In this document: piece after piece, positions 9,091 through 17,332 of the stretch
How positions within the stretch are numbered: position 1 is the stretch's first letter
How the letters are laid out: every line of letters starts with the position of its first letter
NCBI GenBank assembly: GCA_902774905.1
Contig: CACYKF010000004.1
Coordinates: 119,818-183,817, forward strand
Direction of reading: 5' to 3'
DNA from: an uncultured bacterium
Lineage (GTDB): Bacteria > Cyanobacteriota > Vampirovibrionia > Gastranaerophilales > Gastranaerophilaceae
Length of the DNA stretch: 64,000 nt
Notes under the pieces: model-generated
The model's input: only the letters and a program-made list of their open reading frames with translations
The model's database searches: none
Told to the model about the DNA's origin: nothing
Program-made: the position numbers and the translations under genes

Positions 9091-9239
9091 ATTTATGAAT
9101 TATTATTAAGTTTTTGTTATTTGATTTCTTTGTTTGCTATTATTTTTGTTGAGGGTAAGCCCTGTATAAACAACACTTACTTTCCGTTCGCTGCGACTGT
9201 AAATCGTATCTGTACGAATGATGAAAGGAGGTGATGAAG

Positions 9240-9314
9240 GTGAAATTCTGTATAACAGAAAAAGCGCTTTGGCTTATCTTACTGATAATCATTGCGCTTT
9301 ACTTCACCAAATAA
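9240..9314 (+). CDS. Possible 24-residue hydrophobic membrane peptide (type I toxin-like)
   Basis: A GTG at 9240 follows a full anti-16S match, AAGGAGGTGAT, with eight bases between AGGAGG (9226-9231) and the start. The peptide has a polar N-terminus (KFCITEK), one uninterrupted hydrophobic segment (ALWLILLIIIALYF) and a Thr-Lys end, ideal for a single membrane span. A GC-rich hairpin terminator follows directly after the stop. This layout resembles bacterial type I toxins and small holin-like peptides, but no antisense RNA can be proven from sequence. An in-frame ATG at 9234 is too close to the binding site. Confidence 0.45.
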   Translation: MKFCITEKALWLILLIIIALYFTK

Positions 9315-9360
9315 GAGGGCTTTTAAAGAGGCAGGCTGCAACCTGCTTCGCCCTTTTCTT
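9313..9360 (+). terminator. Nested hairpin terminator
   Basis: AAGAGGGC pairs with GCCCTTTTCTT, and inside lies a second stem GCAGG/CCTGC. The T-rich end makes it a good terminator for the peptide gene at 9240. Confidence 0.7.
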
Positions 9361-9471
9361 TATTATAAACTATGGTTTTACATTTTTCAAGACTACACAC
9401 AAAATAATATTTCCTTTTCTTGTTAAATATTTAATTTTTGCGTAAAATATCTTTAACAAAGGAAGATGTTT

Positions 9472-10773
9472 ATGAAAAAGTTTAGTGTTTTATTATTAAT
9501 AAGTATTTTAGGAATTTTTACGGCAGTACAAAACCCGTCAGATGCCATTGTAATCACTGCAAATAATGCTCAAAATACAAAAACCTACACCAAATCTATG
9601 CCGTATTATAATTATCTCAAATTCTATACCATTGAAAACGGCAGAGTACAAATTCATTTTAATAAAATGAATGATGAAGTTGAGAAAAATTTTGTCCGTA
9701 ATTTAACTAAAGAAGAAAAACAGGATTACAAATATACAAAAAAAATTCAGCAACTCATAGACAAAGGTGCCTGGGGTGAAGTCTTATATAAGTATCCGAA
9801 TTTTTATCCCGCTTTAGTGCAATATTATAATAATTGCATTGAAAAAGAACTCTATGAAGAAGCACTGCGTACAATGGATAAAATTCGCATGGCAGACAGA
9901 AATTATCAAATTTTTTCAAAAAATACAATAAATGATGACCTTGGCAGGCTTTACATGAAAAACAATCAATACCAAAAGGCGCTTGATGTATATAAACTTT
10001 ATGAAAACACCGGTGATGAAAAAATTTATTCCTCAATGGCAAAATGCTATTACGGTATCGGAGATTACCAAAATGCTATCAACTACATTGGTAGAATAAG
10101 AAATAGAAGATACGAAGATAATGAACTTCTATACACAATTTACAGTGAAAAAAATGACATGCCCAACGCTCACAGAATCGCTATTGCGCTTAATAACCAA
10201 AAATATAATTTTGAAAATTTGATGCGAATTCAAAAAACATCCCAAAACGATACTGACAGACTGAAATACGCTTATCAGGCACGAAATACAACCATGAATG
10301 AAGGTGACATCGCAATAGTTAATGAAATTATTGCCAATTTGGAACAGAAAAAAATTGACAAACAATTATCCAAACTAAAAATATTTATTAAAGCACCAAA
10401 ATGGGAATATTTCAGAAATCAACTTCCTGAGAATATAACTGCAGCGGAACTTTGCCAAAAACAAGACGAATTTTTCCGCACCGCAAATCAATATCTTATA
10501 AAATATGATGGGCAGCAACTTACAAATGCCTTTTATTCGCTTAATCAGGACTATATGAACTATGTTCTTGCCAAAAAAGAACAATATTACAGGGAAAAAC
10601 AACAAGAAGCGGAACAAATAATGCTTGAAATGCAAGCACAACAACAATATATCAATGAACAACTAATCCAGCAGCAACGCATGCAAAACTATGTTCGCAT
10701 GCAAAGAATTCAAAACCTCGGAAATCAGTCATATTATATGAATCCTGCAGTTATGTATGACCCGTTTTGGTAG
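9472..10773 (+). CDS. Secreted TPR-like repeat protein, function unknown
   Basis: This 433-residue protein starts with a signal peptide (MKKF, a leucine/isoleucine core, cleavage near PSDA). Residues of about 95-230 form helical pairs of TPR type (for example NQYQKALDVYKLYENTG followed by ASMAKCYYGIGDYQNAINYIG-like units). The last 80 residues are a Gln/Glu-rich coiled coil ending in a Met/Asn/Tyr tail. The start is placed at the second Met: AAAGGAAG sits six bases before 9472 but abuts the ATG at 9466. A periplasmic scaffold role is an inference only. Confidence 0.75.
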   Translation: MKKFSVLLLISILGIFTAVQNPSDAIVITANNAQNTKTYTKSMPYYNYLKFYTIENGRVQIHFNKMNDEVEKNFVRNLTKEEKQDYKYTKKIQQLIDKGAWGEVLYKYPNFYPALVQYYNNCIEKELYEEALRTMDKIRMADRNYQIFSKNTINDDLGRLYMKNNQYQKALDVYKLYENTGDEKIYSSMAKCYYGIGDYQNAINYIGRIRNRRYEDNELLYTIYSEKNDMPNAHRIAIALNNQKYNFENLMRIQKTSQNDTDRLKYAYQARNTTMNEGDIAIVNEIIANLEQKKIDKQLSKLKIFIKAPKWEYFRNQLPENITAAELCQKQDEFFRTANQYLIKYDGQQLTNAFYSLNQDYMNYVLAKKEQYYREKQQEAEQIMLEMQAQQQYINEQLIQQQRMQNYVRMQRIQNLGNQSYYMNPAVMYDPFW

Positions 10774-10813
10774 AAATATTACAGGGGCATATTAATATTT
10801 CTTAAAACATGGG

Positions 10814-10842
10814 TTGGAAAAGGTTAAAACATGTTTTATACT
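10814..10842 (+). promoter_or_regulatory. Sigma-70-type promoter of the GGDEF/HD-GYP gene
   Basis: TTGGAA and TATACT are separated by 17 bp. It leaves a long leader of about 185 bases before the coding region, in which I see no gene. Confidence 0.55.
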
Positions 10843-11032
10843 ATAAGTGTAGTAATAAATTTGTAGAAATAGCGGGGCATGAATTAGAAATTTGCGGATT
10901 TCCATCTGTTTGCAGTATTTCATAAAGGAAAGTTTTAGGGTAAAATTTATTTAAGTAATGTAAATAATTTCCAAAAATTTGTCAAAAAAAATTTGTTACG
11001 AAACTTTAGGAAAAAAAACAGGTAGTTGAATT

Positions 11033-13015
11033 TTGGAAAATACAGAAAAGAAAACTGAAGAAAAAAAGACTCAATCTAAACAAAAGTCTTTGAGTTCCAA
11101 TCCTATTGAAAATATATTAAACAGGATTGAGGAGTCTTTGCCTAATGTTTCTGAAAACAGGAGAAATCCTTATAGTTCGGAAACATCAATATCTGCTCCG
11201 GTTCAAGAACCTGTCAAGAAAAATCCGTTCGGAGAAAATCAAAGTTTCAGCAGTATTGTTGAAACAATAAATAATTTTAATATCGACAGAGCAAAATCTC
11301 ATCCGTTTGTTCCGTATCCGGAAGAACAAACTTCGACGCCTGTCGCTGTAAATTATGCAGAGATAATGAAAAGCATTTCTGATGCATTTACAAACAATTC
11401 AAGTTTGATAAATCTGTTTTCACGCTTGAATGATATTTTTGTAAAAAAACAAAAATGGAATTTTATCGGTTTTGGTATTTTGCATGAAAAATCAAAATGT
11501 CTTAATATCAGATTATATTCAAAAGCAGGTAATTCATACAGTTCAAAGGTATTTTTATCTGACGAGTCAAACCCGATAGTTCAGTGTTTCAATTCAAGAA
11601 CAATAATTGATAAAGATAACATTGATTACATAAAAATCCCTTATTTGAGCAAAACCGGTTCAGTAATCATCCCGATGATGTCTGTTGACAAATGTATTGG
11701 TGTAATGCTTGTCGGCAAAAGCATTTCAAGACTCAATATTAATCTTTCCACATTCCTTTCAAATTATATGGGAATGTATATCCACAATATTCAACTGCTT
11801 GAACAGACAAACAAATTTGCAAACACTGATAACCTGACTTCTTTATACACTCACAGAGGATTTCAGGAAGTTCTTGCAAAAGAAATGGCAAAAGCAAAAG
11901 ACAACAATACGCCTTTGTCTGTCATAATGTTTGATGTTAATAACATCACAAAAATCAACAGAGAACTTGGGCATGCCAAAGGTGACGAAGTTATTAAAAT
12001 TATTGCCGAAAAGGTTAAACAAAATATCAAAAATACCGACAGTGCAGGTCGCTACGGCGGAGATGAAATCGCTGTTATCATGCCTGAAACCGATACCAAA
12101 AATGCAAAATATATGGCAGAATATATTACATACTGTCTGTCATGTTGTTTTGTAGATGATGTCGGGCCTGTTAAGGTATCTGTCGGGGTTGCAACATATC
12201 CTGACTGCGCACAGGATCAGGAAAAACTGTTGTTACTTGCCGAACAAGCAATGTATATTTCGCAGGCAAAAGGCTACAAAGAAGGCATGTCTGCAATTAT
12301 CAGTACCGAAGATTTCAATTTCTGGGATGATGTTGCGGTTAATTCATTTACCGAAATCCTTGCAAAACGCCATTTTGAAACAGGCATAAATTTTGAAGAC
12401 GAATTTGTTAAAAAGATTAATAATGTTGATATTCTAAACCATAACAACCTTATGGAAATGGTTACATCGCTTGCGGGTGCAATTGATGCCAAAGACCCTT
12501 ATACAAAAGGTCATTCAACAAGTGTTTCAAGATACTCCGAAGCCCTTGCAAGAGCAATCAATCTTCCTGAAGCAGATGTTGAAAGAATTAAGATTGGTGC
12601 AATGTTACATGATATCGGCAAAATCGGTATCCCTGAAACAGTCCTCAAAAAACCGGGTAAACTCACTGATGAAGAATGGGAAATAATGAAACAACACCCG
12701 ACAATCGGTGCAGAAAAAGTTCTTGCGCCAAATGAAGCGTTGAGAGAATTTATCCCGATAGTAAAACATCATCACGAAAGACTTGACGGAAAAGGTTATC
12801 CTGACAAATTGAGCGGGGAACAAATACCACTGGAAGCAAGAATTGTATCGGTTGCAGATGCTTATCACGCATTGGTCAGTGACAGACCTTACAGAAAAGG
12901 CATGCCGATAGAAAAAGCATGCGCTATTTTGCAGGAAGGTGCAGGAGTTCAGTGGGACAGCGATTTGGTCAGAGCATTTATTGCTATCGCACCGTCTTTG
13001 ACAACTAAAGTGTAA
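11033..13015 (+). CDS. Hybrid GGDEF / HD-GYP cyclic di-GMP signalling protein
   Basis: The 660-residue chain has a polar N-terminus (1-110), a GAF-like sensor region (about 115-260), a GGDEF domain (about 270-420) and an HD-GYP phosphodiesterase domain (about 470-650). The GGDEF signature reads YGGDEI rather than GGDEF, and the RxxD inhibitory site upstream appears as KNTD, so synthase activity is uncertain. The HD-GYP half is intact, with HDIGKIGIP and HHERLDGKGYP. The protein therefore most likely degrades cyclic di-GMP, with the GGDEF half active or regulatory. The start is a TTG with a weak binding site; no signal peptide or membrane segment is present. Confidence 0.88.
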   Translation: MENTEKKTEEKKTQSKQKSLSSNPIENILNRIEESLPNVSENRRNPYSSETSISAPVQEPVKKNPFGENQSFSSIVETINNFNIDRAKSHPFVPYPEEQTSTPVAVNYAEIMKSISDAFTNNSSLINLFSRLNDIFVKKQKWNFIGFGILHEKSKCLNIRLYSKAGNSYSSKVFLSDESNPIVQCFNSRTIIDKDNIDYIKIPYLSKTGSVIIPMMSVDKCIGVMLVGKSISRLNINLSTFLSNYMGMYIHNIQLLEQTNKFANTDNLTSLYTHRGFQEVLAKEMAKAKDNNTPLSVIMFDVNNITKINRELGHAKGDEVIKIIAEKVKQNIKNTDSAGRYGGDEIAVIMPETDTKNAKYMAEYITYCLSCCFVDDVGPVKVSVGVATYPDCAQDQEKLLLLAEQAMYISQAKGYKEGMSAIISTEDFNFWDDVAVNSFTEILAKRHFETGINFEDEFVKKINNVDILNHNNLMEMVTSLAGAIDAKDPYTKGHSTSVSRYSEALARAINLPEADVERIKIGAMLHDIGKIGIPETVLKKPGKLTDEEWEIMKQHPTIGAEKVLAPNEALREFIPIVKHHHERLDGKGYPDKLSGEQIPLEARIVSVADAYHALVSDRPYRKGMPIEKACAILQEGAGVQWDSDLVRAFIAIAPSLTTKV

Positions 13016-13050
13016 TTTTTATTAGTTTGCAAATTTAGGTATTTATATAC

Positions 13051-13122
13051 TTAATTAGCCAAGAAATAAAAATATTTCCCTCTCCTGTTTACAGGAAAGA
13101 AAAATCTATTTTGGCTAATTAA
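13051..13122. repeat. Perfect 12-bp inverted repeat enclosing a hairpin
   Basis: TTAATTAGCCAA at 13051-13062 and TTGGCTAATTAA at 13111-13122 are perfect inverted copies. Between them CCTGT/ACAGG forms a small stem at 13084-13095. It may be an RNA end structure for the upstream gene or a tiny non-coding mobile element. Confidence 0.6.
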
Positions 13123-13169
13123 ATATATAAAACCCCAAATTTATTTCATATTTGTGTTTTTATCTTTTC

Positions 13170-13249
13170 GTAAGTTGGGGTTTCTACTGCTTTGTAAGTT
13201 GGGGTTTCTACCCCAACAATTATAATGTTGGGCTAAAAGCCCAACTTAC
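13170..13249. repeat. Palindromic repeat family 1, one partial and one full copy
   Basis: A truncated copy at 13170-13188 (ending TTTCTAC) is followed by a complete one at 13194-13249 with the paired GTTGGGG and GTTGGGCT hairpins seen at 1899. The tandem partial copy suggests duplication or repeated insertion. Confidence 0.8.
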
Positions 13250-13308
13250 AAATTTAATTAATAACTGTAAAGAACTTCAAACTTAAAACCCACAAACTTT
13301 ATTAAAAC

Positions 13309-13339
13309 AAAAAGCCCTGCATTATTGCAAGGCTTTTTT
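13309..13339. terminator. Rho-independent terminator after fabF
   Basis: AAAAAGCC and GGCTTTTTT close around a TGCATTATTGCA inner stem. It is flanked by A and T runs, so it can work in both directions; fabF (minus strand) is the nearest user. Confidence 0.8.
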
Positions 13340-13360
13340 AAATTTGGAATAATTATTAAA

Positions 13361-14623
13361 CTATACTTCCTTAAAGATTAAAGAAGCGTTTTGTCCCCCA
13401 AATCCAAAAGAGTTTGAAAGTGCCGTATGAATTTCTGCCTTAACGGCTTTATTCGGCACATAATTTAAGTCCGCTACTTCAGGGTCTTGGTCTTTAAGAT
13501 TGATAGTAGGAGGAACTATATTATCATTTATTGTCTTAACGCATGCTATCGCTTCAACCGCACCGGTTGCACCAAGCATGTGTCCGTGCATACTCTTTGT
13601 TGAAGACACATAAAGATTCGGGTTTTGTTTTCTGTCACCAAATAATTTTGCAACGGCATGTGATTCTGCCTTATCACCCAAACCTGTACTTGTACCATGT
13701 GTATTTACATACTGAATTTGTTCAGGTTTTAAATCTGCATCTTTTAGAGCAAATTCCATAGCCTTTATTGCGCCTTTACCTTCAGGATCCGGAGCAACAA
13801 CATCATAAGCATCTGCTGTTTGACCATAACCGGCAATTTCAGCATAAATATGGGCGCCTCTTGCTTTTGCGTGTTCATATTCTTCCAAAACCAAAACACC
13901 TGCGCCTTCGCCCATTACAAAACCATCTCTGCCTATGTCGTAAGGTCTTGATGCAGTTGCAGGGTCATCATTGCGTCTTGACAAAGTTCTTGCTGCTGAA
14001 AAAGCGCCGACACCAACATCACAAATTGTTGCTTCACAACCGCCTGCAACAATTATGTCAGCATCACCGTACTGAATTGAACGGAATGCATCACCTACAG
14101 AGTGAGTACCTGTTGCACAAGCAGATACAACAACTTTGTTCAGACCTTTATAACCGTATTTCATTGAAATTTTACCAGACGGCATATTTACAATCATCAT
14201 AGGAATTGTAAACGGTGAACATTTGTTTGGTCCTTTTTCCAAAATTCTGATATGGTTGTCTTCAAATGTTCTGAACCCGCCTGCTGCTGAACTGACTATT
14301 ACACCGACTCTATAAGGGTCTATACCCAAACTTTCAATATCTTCAATTTTTGCATCTTTGATTGCTTCATCAGCCGCAACCATTGCAAACTGAACAAACC
14401 TGTCAGTTTTCTTAATTTCTTTCGGATCCATATAATCTTCAGGATTAAAATCTTTTTGTTTTACTTCCCCTGAAACATGAACAACATGCTTTGATATATC
14501 TATTGATTCGGATAAAGTTATTCCGCTTTTTCCTTCTTTCAAACTATTCCAAAATTTATCAACACCAACGCCAAACGGGGTAACAGCGCCTAATCCTGTG
14601 ATAACTACTCTTCTCTTTGTCAT
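13361..14623 (-). CDS. fabF: 3-oxoacyl-[ACP] synthase II FabF
   Basis: FabF condenses malonyl-ACP with acyl-ACP in fatty acid elongation. The catalytic triad is visible: Cys in VSACATGTHS, His in NTHGTSTG and His in SMHGHMLGATG, plus the GFGGQNASL end. The frame opens at 14653, but the family starts MTKRRVVITG, and AAGGA lies upstream of the ATG at 14623, so I choose that start (420 residues). It lies 160 bp downstream of acpP on the same strand, a standard fabF-acpP pairing. Confidence 0.95.
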   Translation of the reverse strand: MTKRRVVITGLGAVTPFGVGVDKFWNSLKEGKSGITLSESIDISKHVVHVSGEVKQKDFNPEDYMDPKEIKKTDRFVQFAMVAADEAIKDAKIEDIESLGIDPYRVGVIVSSAAGGFRTFEDNHIRILEKGPNKCSPFTIPMMIVNMPSGKISMKYGYKGLNKVVVSACATGTHSVGDAFRSIQYGDADIIVAGGCEATICDVGVGAFSAARTLSRRNDDPATASRPYDIGRDGFVMGEGAGVLVLEEYEHAKARGAHIYAEIAGYGQTADAYDVVAPDPEGKGAIKAMEFALKDADLKPEQIQYVNTHGTSTGLGDKAESHAVAKLFGDRKQNPNLYVSSTKSMHGHMLGATGAVEAIACVKTINDNIVPPTINLKDQDPEVADLNYVPNKAVKAEIHTALSNSFGFGGQNASLIFKEV

Positions 14624-14783
14624 AATTAATTTCCTTATTAATTGGCAGACCAAAGCCTACCCTACAATCTATTTTCTTTGTGTCTTAATGTCCTAATATT
14701 TTTTAGTATCTTATAAACAATACGGGAGCGAAACAATACTGTCCCACTCCCATATTTATAAAATTCAATTTTTAAAACTCAAA

Positions 14784-15020
14784 TTAGTGAGACAATTTGC
14801 TGTCAATATAATTTACAGCATCTTGAACTGTTTGAATTTTTTCTGCGTCTTCATCAGGGATTTCGCATTTGAATTCTTCTTCCAAAGCCATAACTAATTC
14901 AACTGTGTCTAATGAATCTGCACCCAAATCATCTGTAAATTTTGCTTCAGGTGTAACTAATTTTTCATCTACACTCAATTGCTCTACTACAACTTTTTTA
15001 ACTGTTTCTAATGTACTCAT
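14784..15020 (-). CDS. acpP: Acyl carrier protein
   Basis: This 78-residue acidic protein carries growing acyl chains on a 4'-phosphopantetheine attached to the Ser of the [14 protein letters not shown] motif. Length, charge and helix pattern are typical. An AAAGAGGAAAG binding site precedes the ATG. It is upstream of fabF and probably cotranscribed. Confidence 0.97.
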   Translation of the reverse strand: MSTLETVKKVVVEQLSVDEKLVTPEAKFTDDLGADSLDTVELVMALEEEFKCEIPDEDAEKIQTVQDAVNYIDSKLSH

Positions 15021-15213
15021 GTTTTTCTTTCCTCTTTTTTTGTAATAAATGTATTACTATTAATACTTCTCTTACATAATTATATTTCAACAAATTTTTT
15101 TTGCAAGAAATTTACAATTTATATAATAATTTGTTATAAAACTTTATAAAACAACGCAAAAAAAGTTTTGTTTGGATATTATTAGGAGTAGATAAGCAGA
15201 TAAGGGAAATCAC

Positions 15214-16101
15214 ATGCAAATATCACCAATAAACAACAATAATCAAACTTTCGGACATTCTTTCAGAGTAAGCATTTGCACAAGAGGGGATGACGGCATA
15301 GCAAAATTTGTAAATCCGTCCGAAAACAGTAAACTTTACAAACAACTCAATTCAAAAATTGTAAATTGGCTTAACGAAGATTATTATAACAACCTGCGCA
15401 GTCTGTACGGAATACCACGCAAAGTTGAAAAAACAAAACCCGAAACTTTGAAACACAAAGAAATGTCTGCAAAACTCAGAGAAATTGACGATGATTATGC
15501 AAAATTCAATGTTGTCCGCTCTGTTTACCGCAAAAATAAACTCGGTATAATTGCAACCGGTGCGGATGTTTCTATCATAGAAAACCTCAAAGGCATAAAA
15601 AACTTAGGTCTTGCAAAATCTGATGCCATTTGGACGCAAGGTGATGCGCACAGTGAATATGTTAAAGCACTGTCAAAAGCAGTAAAAAATAATGTTACGG
15701 ATTTTGTGCAACATGACAATGTTTTGTTACATTCCCCGACTAATAAAGAAATTATGCTGAAAGCGATATTCAAACCGCTTGGCAAAAAAGCAGGAGTTGA
15801 ACGCTATGAACTTGATGATTTTGAATTTCACCCAAATTATACAAAACGCACGCTTGCACCCGTCAATCCGAATTTTATCCGCTTCAAACAAAGTAAAGGC
15901 ATGCTTGCGGAAATTAAAAAAACTGTTGAATATCATTTGAACAAAATTCTCAAAAAAAGAGTCCATTTTGAAGATATAGACAAAGTTTTGTACCCGAAAT
16001 TTGAAACTCCTCAGGCGATAAATAAAGCAAAAAAAACAGAACCGAAACCGACATTCATCCGCAAAGAACCAAAACAGTTAGAATTGAAGTTTGAAGAGTA
16101 A
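15214..16101 (+). CDS. FG-motif protein, function unknown
   Basis: The 295-residue protein begins with a short Asn-rich N-terminus ending in QTFGHSF, the same design as the proteins at 6462, 40641 and 45168. The body is rich in Lys and Asn, lacks a signal peptide or membrane span, and ends in a basic tail (KKTEPKPTFIRKEPKQLELKFEE). A central segment (about 100-190) with alternating hydrophobic strands and helices (KLGIIATGADVSIIENLKGI) looks like an alpha/beta fold. No family is recognised. It is convergent with the PIN toxin-antitoxin pair. Confidence 0.8.
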   Translation: MQISPINNNNQTFGHSFRVSICTRGDDGIAKFVNPSENSKLYKQLNSKIVNWLNEDYYNNLRSLYGIPRKVEKTKPETLKHKEMSAKLREIDDDYAKFNVVRSVYRKNKLGIIATGADVSIIENLKGIKNLGLAKSDAIWTQGDAHSEYVKALSKAVKNNVTDFVQHDNVLLHSPTNKEIMLKAIFKPLGKKAGVERYELDDFEFHPNYTKRTLAPVNPNFIRFKQSKGMLAEIKKTVEYHLNKILKKRVHFEDIDKVLYPKFETPQAINKAKKTEPKPTFIRKEPKQLELKFEE

Positions 16102-16112
16102 CTAATCTTAAA

Positions 16113-16706
16113 TTAATAAATTCTTGTTATACTCCCATCAAGATAAGGTATTATCATTGATGTGAATTTCGGTGCTCTTGCTTTCATCCTTTGTAATAAA
16201 ACTTCTCTTGGTATAATCGGATTTGTATATTTTGATTCCATTTCTTCAAATATTTTTAAAACTTTTTTATATGACAAATTTAAGATATTGACTAAAAATT
16301 CATCGGGAGTTTGAGCTTCAATTGAAAATTGAATTAAATCTTCTTGGGGAAAATCTTTAACATTATAGGTTAAAATAACTTGTGAATCACTACATATTGC
16401 TGTACTTACTACATGTCTGTCTTTTGGGTGAATATTTGTATCTTTAAAATCAATGTTAGCAGAATTGTTTAAATCCATTGCTTCGGGAAATGCTTGATTT
16501 AACGCATTAACAATTTTTTGTACTTTTGAATAGTCAATTCTTTGAACAAGATTTTTTTCAACTTCTTGACAAATTTCTTTGCTCCATATAGGTCTGTATA
16601 ATTCTTTTTCTGCTATACACAAAAGAAAATCTCTCATGACAGAATCATACAATACACACGCATCTAAAACTACATTAAAATGTCCAAGTCTAATCATATA
16701 AGCCAT
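16113..16706 (-). CDS. PIN-domain ribonuclease toxin
   Basis: PIN toxins cut RNA with a cluster of acidic residues binding a metal ion. Here the first Asp lies in VVLDACVLY, a Glu in CQEVEKN, and Asp residues in PKDRHVVSTA and YNVKDFP. Length (197 residues) exceeds classical VapC (about 130) but fits the longer PIN group paired with excisionase-like antitoxins. It follows the antitoxin and overlaps it by 17 bases, so the two are translated together. Confidence 0.85.
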   Translation of the reverse strand: MAYMIRLGHFNVVLDACVLYDSVMRDFLLCIAEKELYRPIWSKEICQEVEKNLVQRIDYSKVQKIVNALNQAFPEAMDLNNSANIDFKDTNIHPKDRHVVSTAICSDSQVILTYNVKDFPQEDLIQFSIEAQTPDEFLVNILNLSYKKVLKIFEEMESKYTNPIIPREVLLQRMKARAPKFTSMIIPYLDGSITRIY

Positions 16707-17127
16707 ACTCCTGACTTAGATTTATTATTTCATTAATTTTATTTGTACGATTTTTATTTATTTGCTCTTTATATTCTCTTAAATCTTTCATAAGAATTTT
16801 TCTATGTGTGCCTGTTTTATGAAAGGGTATTTCACCATTTTCTAATAAATTCACTAAAAATGGTCTTGAGACATTTAATATATCTGCTGCTTGTTGTGTT
16901 GTTAATTCCTTTTCCATAGGAATAATTGTTAAAGCCCCGCCTTTACTCAAAATTGTAATAATTTCATATAGAATTTTTGTAACTATTGAAGGAATTTCAA
17001 TTTCTTGACCATCAGATTTAAGCATTACAAATTGATCTAAATTCGAAATTTTAGAAACTAATTCAATAATTTCTTGAAGTTCTTCCTCATTTTTAGGAGG
17101 CTGAATCATAAAACCCGCATTTGCCAT
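16690..17127 (-). CDS. Antitoxin with excisionase-type helix-turn-helix
   Basis: This 145-residue protein carries a MerR/excisionase-like DNA-binding unit at about 70-120 (TTQQAADILNVSRPFLVNLLENGEIPFHKTG in parts), preceded by a domain of strands and helices. It is the first gene of a two-gene operon with the PIN toxin. It would neutralise the toxin and repress the promoter just upstream, where two GAAATAATCG repeats lie. AGAAAGG precedes the ATG. Confidence 0.82.
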   Translation of the reverse strand: MANAGFMIQPPKNEEELQEIIELVSKISNLDQFVMLKSDGQEIEIPSIVTKILYEIITILSKGGALTIIPMEKELTTQQAADILNVSRPFLVNLLENGEIPFHKTGTHRKILMKDLREYKEQINKNRTNKINEIINLSQEYGLYD

Positions 17128-17156
17128 AATAAAACCTTTCTTATATGTACAATTAT

Positions 17157-17200
17157 ATTATAACATATAAACGAAATAATCGCAATATAAGAAATAATCG
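17157..17200 (-). promoter_or_regulatory. Promoter and repeat operator of the toxin-antitoxin operon
   Basis: On the minus strand TTGCGA (17180-17185) and TATAAT (17157-17162) are 17 bp apart. Two direct copies of GAAATAATCG at 17173-17182 and 17191-17200 overlap the -35 region, 18 bp apart, and are good candidates for antitoxin binding. Confidence 0.6.
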
Positions 17201-17277
17201 AAATTTTATATATCAAAATTTTTCAGAAATTTCCACAGCATTATATATACTTGTAATTATATAATTAAATTTGAGAT

Positions 17278-17313
17278 AAAAAAAGACCTGATAAATCATA
17301 ATCAGGTCTTTTT
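17278..17313. terminator. Rho-independent terminator after pfp
   Basis: AAGACCTGAT pairs with ATCAGGTCTT around a short loop, with A and T runs on both sides. It ends the minus-strand PPi-PFK transcript. Confidence 0.85.
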
Positions 17314-17332
17314 ACAATATATTTGTCTCAAA

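Noticed and set aside
9046..9234. Longer plus-strand frame upstream of the small peptide
   Set aside because: It begins in the composite repeat and has an irregular composition; the short frame with the full binding site explains the region better.
13543..14202. Plus-strand frames inside fabF
   Set aside because: They are antisense shadows of a highly conserved gene, with His/Leu/Gln-rich nonsense content.
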